From the NCBI GenBank assembly GCA_021781185.1, contig JAJXXI010000054.1, positions 1 through 11,014 of the forward strand: a stretch of 11,014 nucleotides of DNA, given 5' to 3'. A program made the position numbers and the translations under genes. Below are positions 1 through 6,833 of this stretch, piece by piece. Positions within the stretch are counted from its first letter, which is position 1; the number at the start of each line of letters is the position of its first letter. The notes beneath the pieces were generated by a model that saw nothing but the letters and a program-made list of their open reading frames with translations, was not told the origin of the DNA and made no database searches. Source of the stretch: a bacterium. Lineage in GTDB: Bacteria > Verrucomicrobiota > Verrucomicrobiia > Limisphaerales > UBA11358.

Positions 1-123
1 CCGGAACCGTCAACTTTCTGCCTGCTGGGCGGCGGCGCAATCATCTCGCTGGCGTTGCGCAACCAAATACTTAAGCACACGCACTCGACGAACAAACCTA
101 AATCGCCAGCAGCAGGCGCTTGA
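1..123 (+). CDS. C-terminal end of a PEP-CTERM sorting-signal protein (5' truncated by window edge)
   Basis: Reading from base 1 in frame 1 gives about 40 residues ending at a TGA at 121-123. It opens with PEPSTFCLLGGGAIISLALR: a PEP motif, then a hydrophobic, glycine-containing helix, then an arginine. That is the layout of the PEP-CTERM sorting signal, which exosortase systems recognise in exported proteins of bacteria that make extracellular polysaccharide; the tail is cleaved and the protein is sent to the envelope or outside. The body of the protein lies left of the window, so its function cannot be told. One oddity is that the signal usually stops soon after the basic residues, whereas here about 20 hydrophilic residues (NQILKHTH and onward) follow. 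The last 26 bp overlap the convergent 3' end of mfd. The family call is fairly firm from the motif; the gene's identity is unknown. Confidence 0.72.
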   Translation, partial: PEPSTFCLLGGGAIISLALRNQILKHTHSTNKPKSPAAGA

Positions 124-3100
124 TTTCCTTGAGCCGCGCCTTGGGTTCCTTTTTTGTGAGACGCGGAAATTTGCCGCCCAACTGGATGAAATCACCACGC
201 CGGGTGATTTTTAGTTTATCCTCCTCGACTTCAATGCTCGTTACGCCCTTTTCGCCCGCGAGAATTTTGAGTTCGCCCACGGCCAGCAACAGTTCCACCG
301 GCGGCGGCAATGGTCCAAAACGGTCACGCAATTCCTTTTGCAGGGCTTCGAGCGCGGGCTTGTCCGCAGCCTGCGCCAGCTTGCGGTAAATCTCGATGCG
401 GTGATGCGGCTCGGTAACGTAGTTGTGCGGCAAGCCGGCCAGGTGGGGTGAGCGTCCCCGCGAGCCGTTTGAGCCAGTGGTCTCATTCATCTCCAAAAAA
501 TCCAACGTGATGCGCACTTCCACGCGCGGCTTCACCTTCTCGCCTTTCAGCGCGCCGACGCTTTGCTTGAGCAACTGGCAGTAAAGTTCAAACCCCACGG
601 CGGTGATGTGGCCGCTCTGTTCCGCGCCGAGCAAATTGCCCGCGCCACGGATTTCCAGGTCGCGCATGGCGATCTTGAAACCGCTGCCGAGCGAGGCGTA
701 TTGCTTCATCGCGCTGATGCGCTTGCGCACGTCGGTGAGCAGGCGCGCATGGCGCGGCAGCAGCAGATAAGCGTAAGCCTGATGCTTGTAGCGCCCGACG
801 CGCCCGCGCAACTGGTAAAGCTCGCTCAAGCCGAAGCGATCGGCGCGGTCAATGATGATGGTGTTCGCGTTCGGAATATCAAGGCCGCTCTCGATGATGG
901 TCGTGGACAGCAAAACATCCGCCTCGCCATTGACGAACTGCGCCATCACCTCTTCCAAATCGTCCGCGTGCATCTGGCCATGGCCGACGACGATGCGCGC
1001 CGATGGCACGAGCGATTTCAATTTCGCGAGCATCGTGTCAATCGTCGTCACGCGGTTATGCAGGAAGAAAACCTGCCCGCCGCGGTTCAGTTCGCGCTGG
1101 ATGGCGTCGCGGATGGTGCGTTCGTCGTAGGGCGTGGCAATCGTCTCGACCGGCAGACGATCATGCGGCGGCGTCTGGATGGTGCTCATGTCGCGCGCGC
1201 CGGTGAGCGCGAGGTAAAGCGTGCGCGGAATCGGCGTGGCGCTCAACGTCAGCACATCCACCATCGTGCGCAGGCGTTTGAACTTCTCCTTGTGCAGCAC
1301 GCCGAACCGCTGCTCCTCGTCAATCACCACCAACCCCAAATCCTTGAACGCGATGTCGTCCTGCACGATGCGGTGCGTGCCGATGACAATATCCACCGCG
1401 CCGGTGCCGAGGTCTTTGATGACGCGTGACGCTTCGCCTTTGGTGCGGAAGCGCGAGAGCAGTTCAACGCGGATGGGATAATCGGCCATCCGCTCGCGGA
1501 AATTGTTAAAATGCTGCTGCGCCAAAACCGTCGTCGGCACGAGGATCGCAACCTGCTTGCCATCCATCACGCATTTGAACGCGGCGCGGATGGCCACCTC
1601 GGTTTTGCCAAAACCGACATCGCCGCAGATCAGGCGGTCCATGGGCTTGGCGCGTTCCTGATCCGCTTTGGTGTCGGCAATGGCGGTGATCTGGTCGCGC
1701 GTTTCCTCGTAGATGAAGGCGCTTTCAAACTCACGCTGCCATTGCGTGTCCGGCTTGCAGGCGTGTCCGGCCTGGGTTTCGCGCACGGCCTGGATGCGCA
1801 ACATTTCCGCGGCGATGTCGCGCACGGCCTTCTCGGTCTGCTCCTTGGCCTTGTGCCAGCGCGAACCGCCGAGCGTGTGGAGCGGCGGATTGGCCTTGCC
1901 CGCACCGACGTATTTGCTGACCAGATGCGCCTCGCTGACCGGCACATAGAGTTTCGGCGGCTCCTCGCCGGAATTGGCGGGCGCGTATTCGATGACGAGA
2001 CATTCGGCGGCCGCCGTGAGTTGTGAGTCGTGGGCTGAGGGATGACGGCTGTTGCCGGCCGGCATCAGTTTCAAACCGAGATAACGCCCGATGCCGTGCT
2101 GCAAATGCACGACCAAGTCGCCGTCCTCCAAATCCGTGAAATCAATGTCGAGCGCGGAACGCGCCGCCAGCGCGTGCGCGGACTTCTGGCGGCGCGGGCG
2201 CTGGATTTTGTAACGTCCGAAAATCTCCGCGTCGGTGACAACGACGAGCCGCGCCTCGTCGCAGATGAAGCCGCGCGCGAGCGAGCCAATTCGGGTCTGG
2301 GGTTTGGCGTCTGTGGCGGCATGAGGCGCGGGTGCCTCTTTCCTCAGACCCAAGACGCCAGATCCTGGACCCAATTCTACCCAGATTTCCTCGAAGCGCT
2401 GGCTTTCGCCGGCGTTGTTGCAAAAGACGTGGACCGCATAATCCTGCCGCAGCCAGCGGTGAAGCTGCCGGAAAAATTCGCGGCGCTGCGCCTCGGCGAC
2501 CTGCGGTTCGGGAGCGCGCTCGGCAAGCGGACGGAAGGCGTCGAGGCTGCTGAAAGCAAGTTCACTGGCTGAATGGTCCCCGGTTTCTCCTTCACTCCGA
2601 CCCTCTCCCGCCGGGGAAGGGAAGAGCCGCTGAATGCTTTCTGATTGTTCAACGTCGGCTGAGCGGTTGTCCGTCAATGATTCTCCACGACCTTGATCAT
2701 CCTGCGAATGGGTTTCATCCGTGGTCCCGTCAGAAAACCGGGCGCGCCCATCCCTCGGCTCAAGGGAGAGGGGAAACGCGTCATCCAACAATTCAACCGA
2801 TGTAAATCCGCGACGATTCAGCTCCACCAGAAAACCCGGCCACGAAATAAAAAACGGATCATCCGCCGAAACCTGCTGCGCGTAATTATCCGCATGAACG
2901 GCCAGCGATTCCGGATCGCACAAAACGAAAATGGTTTCCTTCGGCAGATAGTCGAGCAGCGTGGCGAGTGGAGCGCGGGACGCAACCTGCTCCAGCTGGC
3001 GTTTCAAAATACCCAGCTCGCCCGCCGGCGGAATCGTGATGGCGGAAATTTCCTCGCGCGAAACTTGCGTGAGCGGATCGAAATAACGCAGCGATTCCAA

Positions 3101-3841
3101 CTCATCGCCGAAAAACTCCAGACGCACGGGCCACGGGCTGGTCGGCGGAAACAGGTCCACGATGCCGCCACGCAGGGCGAGTTCGCCTTTTTGCGAAACC
3201 TGCGCCTCCGGCTCGTAACCCTGCGCCTCCAGAAATTCGATCAGGTCGAGCGGCGCGATGACCCCGCCCCGATTGAGTTGCCGGGAGCGGCTTTGAATTT
3301 CGCCGGGCGGAAACGTCCTTTGCAGCAGCGCGGTGACGGCGGCCAGCACCACAGTTGACGGTTGAGTGTGGCCGGTTGACAGGCCGGAAAGTGCGACGAG
3401 CGTTTGCAGACGGTCGCTGATGACATCGGCATGTGGCAATTTGCCTTCGTGCGGAAAAGTTTCCCAGGCGGGATAAAACAGCAACGAGGATGAAGGATCG
3501 GGGATGGAAGATGGCGGCGCTTTTTTAGTCCGTGCCTCGCACTCCACGCTTCGCACTTCATTACGCCACGTTTCCATATCCATCTGGAAACTTTCCTGTG
3601 TTTTCAGGTTATCCGTGACAACCACAACGGGGCGTTGCGGGAAAACATTCTTCAGCCAGGCGGCGAAGAAGGTTCGGGCCGCCGGAGTGATGCCGGAAAA
3701 GGCCAACGCTCCGCCCTGCTCCACGCGCCGGGCGAGGGATTGCGCGGCGGGAACGGTCCAGATGCGATCAAACAGTTCGCTTGCCGCAGGAACTGCGATT
3801 TTAGGCGCCAAGCGCAGGCAAGTTCGCAGTTGACGCCGCAC
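98..3841 (-). CDS. mfd: Transcription-repair coupling factor Mfd (SF2 translocase)
   Basis: Mfd pushes RNA polymerase off DNA lesions with ATP and recruits UvrA for nucleotide excision repair. The 1247-residue product shows the family order: a UvrB-like N-terminal module with RGGIVDLFP near residue 225; the RNAP-interacting CarD-like domain near 570-660 (DGDLVVHLQHGIGRYLG, KLYVPVSEAHLVSKY); the translocase with Walker A GDVGFGKT at 740-747 and DEEQ at 841-844; RecG-like motifs with GLDIPNANTIIIDRADRFG and QLRGRVGR near 990-1020; the TRG segment from D1061 (DLEIRGAGNLLGAEQSG); and a C-terminal D7-type domain. It is about 100 residues longer than E. coli Mfd (1148). The excess sits mainly in three insertions, near 356-430, 597-609 and 1120-1137, that look repeat-derived. 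The GTG start at 3841 lies two codons after an in-frame TGA (3845-3847), so the start cannot be further upstream; TTG at 3811 is an alternative. No clear Shine-Dalgarno site is seen. Confidence 0.97.
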   Translation of the reverse strand: MRRQLRTCLRLAPKIAVPAASELFDRIWTVPAAQSLARRVEQGGALAFSGITPAARTFFAAWLKNVFPQRPVVVVTDNLKTQESFQMDMETWRNEVRSVECEARTKKAPPSSIPDPSSSLLFYPAWETFPHEGKLPHADVISDRLQTLVALSGLSTGHTQPSTVVLAAVTALLQRTFPPGEIQSRSRQLNRGGVIAPLDLIEFLEAQGYEPEAQVSQKGELALRGGIVDLFPPTSPWPVRLEFFGDELESLRYFDPLTQVSREEISAITIPPAGELGILKRQLEQVASRAPLATLLDYLPKETIFVLCDPESLAVHADNYAQQVSADDPFFISWPGFLVELNRRGFTSVELLDDAFPLSLEPRDGRARFSDGTTDETHSQDDQGRGESLTDNRSADVEQSESIQRLFPSPAGEGRSEGETGDHSASELAFSSLDAFRPLAERAPEPQVAEAQRREFFRQLHRWLRQDYAVHVFCNNAGESQRFEEIWVELGPGSGVLGLRKEAPAPHAATDAKPQTRIGSLARGFICDEARLVVVTDAEIFGRYKIQRPRRQKSAHALAARSALDIDFTDLEDGDLVVHLQHGIGRYLGLKLMPAGNSRHPSAHDSQLTAAAECLVIEYAPANSGEEPPKLYVPVSEAHLVSKYVGAGKANPPLHTLGGSRWHKAKEQTEKAVRDIAAEMLRIQAVRETQAGHACKPDTQWQREFESAFIYEETRDQITAIADTKADQERAKPMDRLICGDVGFGKTEVAIRAAFKCVMDGKQVAILVPTTVLAQQHFNNFRERMADYPIRVELLSRFRTKGEASRVIKDLGTGAVDIVIGTHRIVQDDIAFKDLGLVVIDEEQRFGVLHKEKFKRLRTMVDVLTLSATPIPRTLYLALTGARDMSTIQTPPHDRLPVETIATPYDERTIRDAIQRELNRGGQVFFLHNRVTTIDTMLAKLKSLVPSARIVVGHGQMHADDLEEVMAQFVNGEADVLLSTTIIESGLDIPNANTIIIDRADRFGLSELYQLRGRVGRYKHQAYAYLLLPRHARLLTDVRKRISAMKQYASLGSGFKIAMRDLEIRGAGNLLGAEQSGHITAVGFELYCQLLKQSVGALKGEKVKPRVEVRITLDFLEMNETTGSNGSRGRSPHLAGLPHNYVTEPHHRIEIYRKLAQAADKPALEALQKELRDRFGPLPPPVELLLAVGELKILAGEKGVTSIEVEEDKLKITRRGDFIQLGGKFPRLTKKEPKARLKEIKRLLLAI
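442..466. repeat. Repeat-like insert near the Mfd C-terminal domain (site C)
   Basis: About 18 residues (near 1120-1137, including GSRGRSPHLAG) interrupt the link between the strand VEVRITLDFLEM and LPHNYVTEPHHRIEIYRKLA, which are adjacent in E. coli Mfd. The DNA at 442-466 has GGGG-TGAGCGT-CCCC (4-bp stem, 7-nt loop) followed by GCGAGCC. This matches the look of short GC-rich hairpin repeats found between genes in Verrucomicrobia. The repeat origin is inference. Confidence 0.35.
2015..2053. repeat. Short tandem-repeat-derived insert in the Mfd RNAP-interacting domain (site B)
   Basis: Compared from memory with E. coli Mfd, where the strand EYLMLTYA follows LEAGGITG closely, this protein has about 13 extra residues (597-609, NSRHPSAHDSQLT) between AG and the matching strand CLVIEYA. 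The DNA under the insert contains a tandem 7-bp repeat, GTGAGTT-GTGAGTC (2016-2029), which does not resemble the surrounding coding sequence. Whether it is a dispersed repeat cannot be judged from this window alone. Confidence 0.35.
2552..2776. repeat. Palindrome-rich in-frame insert within mfd (site A)
   Basis: This stretch encodes about 75 Mfd residues (356-430) that are rich in S, G, D, E, R and T and lack hydrophobic clusters. They separate recognisable Mfd sequence (WPGFLVELNRRGF before, SSLDAFRPLAERAPEP after). The DNA holds three palindromic cores: a near-palindrome at 2601-2621 (CCCTCTCCCG then CCGGGGAAGGG), a perfect 10-bp palindrome GGGCGCGCCC at 2740-2749, and CCCTCGGCTCAAGGG at 2752-2766. 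The CCCTCTCCC/GGGGAGAGGG type is familiar as a dispersed intergenic repeat in several bacterial genomes, and when translated it gives peptides such as SPAGEGRSEGE. Insert boundaries are estimated by eye from where family-like sequence stops and resumes. Confidence 0.5.
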
Positions 3842-3927
3842 GCGTCAACTGGGTTGCACCGGAAACTTTTTCGGGATCACCGGGTTTGGATTTGACCGAG
3901 GATGAATCGTCCGCACAATGGCCGGCC

Positions 3928-5184
3928 ATGACCGTGGTTGATTATCTCATCCTGCTGCCGTTCGGGTTGCTGCTCGGCGCAATGGCGATCACGCCCGTTT
4001 TTGCGCCCCAATGGTGGTTGAAGCATTACGCCAAGGTCGCGCTCGGCCTCGGGGCGGTGACCGCCGGTTATTACCTCTTCGTTTTGCACGACACCCACAG
4101 CCTCTGGGACTCGGCACACGAATACATCAGTTTCATCGCGCTGGTCGGGTCGCTGTTTGTCATTTCCGGCGGCATCCACATCGGCGTCAAGGGCGAGGCC
4201 GCGCCGGTGACGAATGTCGTTTTCCTGCTCTTGGGCGCCCTGCTGGCCAATGTTCTGGGCACCACCGGCGCGGGGATGCTGCTCATCCGTCCGTGGATCC
4301 GCATGAACAAATACCGCGTGACGGCGTATCACATCGTGTTTTTCATCTTCATCGTCGCGAATGTTGGCGGCAGCCTCACCCCCATCGGCGACCCGCCGCT
4401 GTTTCTCGGTTTCCTGCTGGGTGTCCCGTTCTGGTGGGTGGCACAAAACTGCTGGGAGATGTGGCTCATCGGCATCGGACTGCTGCTGGGAATTTTTTAT
4501 GTCGTGGACCGGAGGAATTTCCTGAAGGCGCCGCCGGTGGTGCGTGAGGTGGAAACCGGCGAAAACAAATGGCAGATTGCGGGTCTGCCCAACTTGTTCT
4601 TTCTCGCCGTGATTCTCGGGGCGGTGTTCATCCAAAAGCCGCTCTTCCTGCGTGAAGGGCTGATGCTGGCGGCGGCGGCGGGCTCATATTTCACCACCAA
4701 AAAATCCGTTCATGCGGCGAACGACTTCAACTTCCATCCGATCCAGGAGGTGGTCATTCTGTTCGCCGGCATTTTCACCACCATGATTCCCGCGCTGGCC
4801 TGGCTCAAACACGGCAGCCAGTCGCTGCTCGGGAGCCATCCGGGGCCGGGGATTTTTTTCTGGGGCACCGGCGTGCTCTCCAGCACGCTGGACAACGCGC
4901 CGACCTATCTGGGGTTTTTGACGGCGCTGCACAGCACGGCCGGAACAGATGATGTCACCAGCCTGATCGTCTCCCACAATCTCGCGCTGCAGGCCATCAG
5001 CATCGCCGCCGTTTTTTTCGGCGCGGCCACCTACATCGGCAACGGTCCGAACTTCATGGTCAAGGCCATCGCCGAGCAAAACGGCGTGCGGATGCCGTCG
5101 TTCGTGGAATTCGTCCTGAAGTTCAGCCTGCCCTTCCTGCTGCCGGTGCTGGTCATCGTCTGGCTGCTCTTTTTCCGGGGTTGA
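3928..5184 (+). CDS. Polytopic transporter, ArsB/NhaD superfamily (citrate-transporter-like / Na+:H+ antiporter-like)
   Basis: A 418-residue inner-membrane protein with roughly 10-11 hydrophobic segments. It has two half-repeats of the ion transporter superfamily. Half one has GTTGAGMLLIRP (111-122) and GGSLTPIGDPPLFLGFL (147-163); half two has STLDNAPTYLGF (319-330) and YIGNGPNFMVKAIAEQ (369-384). The paired N/G-rich re-entrant motifs are where cations and carboxylate or arsenite-type substrates bind in this superfamily. Genes of this subtype are usually labelled putative citrate transporter or sodium:proton antiporter; the substrate cannot be read from sequence. ATG 3928 is chosen because it puts a short N-terminus before the first membrane segment (YLILLPFGLLLGAMAITPVF). 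The frame stays open to a TTG at 3886, but the 14 added residues are polar and without family character. Neither start has a good Shine-Dalgarno site. It is divergent from mfd (86 bp apart) and convergent with the next gene. Confidence 0.85.
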   Translation: MTVVDYLILLPFGLLLGAMAITPVFAPQWWLKHYAKVALGLGAVTAGYYLFVLHDTHSLWDSAHEYISFIALVGSLFVISGGIHIGVKGEAAPVTNVVFLLLGALLANVLGTTGAGMLLIRPWIRMNKYRVTAYHIVFFIFIVANVGGSLTPIGDPPLFLGFLLGVPFWWVAQNCWEMWLIGIGLLLGIFYVVDRRNFLKAPPVVREVETGENKWQIAGLPNLFFLAVILGAVFIQKPLFLREGLMLAAAAGSYFTTKKSVHAANDFNFHPIQEVVILFAGIFTTMIPALAWLKHGSQSLLGSHPGPGIFFWGTGVLSSTLDNAPTYLGFLTALHSTAGTDDVTSLIVSHNLALQAISIAAVFFGAATYIGNGPNFMVKAIAEQNGVRMPSFVEFVLKFSLPFLLPVLVIVWLLFFRG

Positions 5185-5202
5185 AATTCAAGAACGTCTG
5201 CC

Positions 5203-5241
5203 CGCAGCAAGCGGCGGGGAATTGATTGCAAGCTCTCCCCG
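5203..5241. terminator. Possible weak hairpin between convergent transporter genes
   Basis: The 66-bp gap between the two convergent transporter stops contains CGGGGA (5215-5220) and its complement TCCCCG (5236-5241) with a 15-nt loop. A smaller overlapping stem is possible, with CCCGC at 5203-5207 pairing into the GCGG-rich stretch after it. Neither strand has a clear T-tract right after the stem, so as an intrinsic terminator it is poor. It may only slow polymerase, or it may be chance in GC-rich DNA. Confidence 0.25.
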
Positions 5242-5250
5242 GCGGAAAAA

Positions 5251-6591
5251 TCAATGCGCCACTGCCGCCGCCGTGCCCAGCGGGAGGGTATGCTGCGAAT
5301 GCGGATGCCAGCCCAAGACGATCAGCAACACCCAAAACCCCACCAGGTAGGCCACCGCAACCATCCAACCATGTTTGAGCCATTGCCCGACCGAACGGGC
5401 TTCGGGATACATGTTTGACAGCGCCACGCCGGCCGAAGAACCAAACCACACCATCGAGCCGCCGAATCCGACGGCGTAGGCCAGGAAACCCCAGTCGTAG
5501 CCGCCCTGCTTGAGGGCCAGCGCCGTGAGCGGAATATTATCGAAGATCGAGGAGATGAACCCCAGGCCCAGCGTCGTGGCCGAGGATGCCGGCGGCAGCT
5601 TTTCCACCGGCATCAGGGAGGCGCAGAGCACCAGCGAGAGCAGGAAAACCGTGCCCTTGGCGGATTCCGGCAGCAGTTCCCAATCCGGCCGGCGAACCGG
5701 CACGCTCACCAGAATGGCCAGCCAGACGGCGACACCGATGAAGGGGAAGTGATTCGCTGCGGCCGGATCGGCAAGGTTGACCGCCAGGTTGGTGGCGATC
5801 GCGGCCACCAAAATCAGCCCCACGATGCCGATGCGCCTTCCGTCAATCTGCGTCTGCTGGTGGGCGTTCTTGATGATGGGCGAATAGGCCTGTTGTTTCC
5901 TGGCGGCAAAATAACTCACGATCAAGGTCGCCACCACCGCTGGCAGGTAGGCTTCAATGACATCCAAAGGCGAGACGCCGGCCAGCCACATCATGGTGGT
6001 GGTGGTGTCGCCAACAACGCTGCCCGCACCGCCCGCGTTGGCGGCGACGACAATGGCTGCGAGGAAACCAATATGCACTTTGGCCTTGAACAACTGGTGC
6101 GCCATCGCCCCGCCGATCAGCGCGGCGGCAATGTTGTCGAGGAAGCCGGACAGCACAAACACCAGCAGCAGCAGGATGAACCCGCCTTTCCAATCATCCG
6201 GCAGATATTTGGGCAAAACGACCGGAAGGTGGCTCTTCTCAAAATGACGCGACAGCAGCGCAAAGCCGGTGAGCAGACAGAATAAGTTGGCCAGAATCAC
6301 CCATTCATGGCCGAGGTGCGCGAGCAACCCGGCAACTCCCGGACCGTCGGTGAAACCGGTAAAAACCAGCTTGTAGAGGACAAGGGTGACCGCTCCGCTC
6401 AACGCAACGAACAAGGTGTGATGGTGGAACAACGCCACCCCCAGCAGGGTCAGCCCAAACAGGAGGAAATCCACCGGGATGCCGCCGACGGACGGCAGAT
6501 GGGCGGCGGACGCAGCACTGGCATTATTGCTGGCCAGCCACAACAGCGCGGGGACGGCCAAACCGATTGGCAATCTGGTGTTTTTCATCAT
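5251..6591 (-). CDS. NhaD-like Na+/H+ antiporter, ArsB/NhaD superfamily
   Basis: A 446-residue membrane protein with about 11-12 hydrophobic segments. NhaD-type antiporters exchange cytoplasmic Na+ or Li+ for H+ across the inner membrane. The two half-repeats show the characteristic acidic and re-entrant motifs: GFLDNIAAALIGGAMAHQLF (D152, N153) with ANAGGAGSVVGDTTTTMMW (D195), and SIFDNIPLTALALKQGG (D351, N352) with FGGSMVWFGSSAGVALSNMYPE. The frame is open to GTG 6672, but the tandem ATGs at 6591/6588 are preferred: GGAAA sits just upstream, and the protein then begins with a signal-peptide-like stretch (MMKNTRLP, hydrophobic core, NASA|AS). A cleaved leader is plausible for this family. 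It differs from the convergent neighbour in subtype, so the pair is not a recent duplication. The exact ion specificity is not shown by sequence. Confidence 0.85.
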   Translation of the reverse strand: MMKNTRLPIGLAVPALLWLASNNASAASAAHLPSVGGIPVDFLLFGLTLLGVALFHHHTLFVALSGAVTLVLYKLVFTGFTDGPGVAGLLAHLGHEWVILANLFCLLTGFALLSRHFEKSHLPVVLPKYLPDDWKGGFILLLLVFVLSGFLDNIAAALIGGAMAHQLFKAKVHIGFLAAIVVAANAGGAGSVVGDTTTTMMWLAGVSPLDVIEAYLPAVVATLIVSYFAARKQQAYSPIIKNAHQQTQIDGRRIGIVGLILVAAIATNLAVNLADPAAANHFPFIGVAVWLAILVSVPVRRPDWELLPESAKGTVFLLSLVLCASLMPVEKLPPASSATTLGLGFISSIFDNIPLTALALKQGGYDWGFLAYAVGFGGSMVWFGSSAGVALSNMYPEARSVGQWLKHGWMVAVAYLVGFWVLLIVLGWHPHSQHTLPLGTAAAVAH

Positions 6592-6692
6592 TTTCCAAGC
6601 GCGCAAAGAAGAACTCCCGTTCCCTGAAGGCAAATCGGCTGGTTTAAATTGTCTCCCGCAGGATTCCACCACGCCGGGGCAGACTAAAATTG

Positions 6693-6719
6693 TTTACAGC
6701 CATTGGGCAATGGAATAAT
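6693..6719 (+). promoter_or_regulatory. Candidate sigma70-type promoter for waaA
   Basis: TTTACA (6693-6698, 5/6 to the -35 consensus) and AATAAT (6714-6719, 5/6 to the -10 consensus) are separated by 15 bp, shorter than the ideal 17. An alternative -35, TTGTTT at 6690, gives an 18-bp spacer but matches less well. It lies about 115 bp upstream of the waaA start, in the AT-richest part of the gap. Confidence 0.35.
6700..6713. promoter_or_regulatory. 14-bp palindrome, possible operator
   Basis: CCATTG-GG-CAATGG is a perfect 6-bp inverted repeat with a 2-bp centre. It falls exactly in the spacer of the candidate waaA promoter, in a gap shared with a divergent transporter gene. That position suits a dimeric regulator, but no regulator gene is nearby and the site could be chance. 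Confidence 0.3.
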
Positions 6720-6820
6720 TTCCGCCAGCAAGATCAGTTCTGCAGTTTCCAGGGTTGAAAATCATTTGAGGTTTTGAAACAATTTCGCGCCGGTGGCCTG
6801 TGGCTGAACATTGGCGGGCC

Positions 6821-6825
6821 GAGGG
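6821..6825 (+). promoter_or_regulatory. Ribosome-binding site deciding the waaA start
   Basis: GAGGG lies 8 nt before TTG 6834, an optimal Shine-Dalgarno spacing. The upstream candidate TTG 6774 has GAGG only 2 nt before it, too close to work well. This favours TTG 6834 as the start. Confidence 0.55.
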
Positions 6826-6833
6826 AATTCAAA

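Larger units (their letters stand above)
6592..6833. other. Divergent intergenic region between NhaD-like gene and waaA
   Basis: About 240 bp without a convincing gene. It must hold the promoters for the leftward NhaD-like gene and the rightward waaA. It contains an AT-richer core at 6681-6720, the palindrome and promoter-like hexamers listed separately, and the waaA ribosome-binding site at its right end. The waaA frame is open from 6774, but the N-terminal extension does not look like family sequence. Confidence 0.6.

Noticed and set aside
563..1429. 288-codon open frame on the plus strand within mfd
   Set aside because: It lies antisense to the conserved translocase domains of mfd, and its translation has no family features.
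3892..3920. TTGACC ... ACAATG as a promoter for the first transporter
   Set aside because: The -10 match is poor and transcription would start at or beyond ATG 3928, leaving no leader.
3886..3927. TTG start giving a 14-residue longer N-terminus for the first transporter
   Set aside because: No ribosome-binding site is seen, and the added residues are polar and precede the natural first membrane segment; ATG 3928 fits better.
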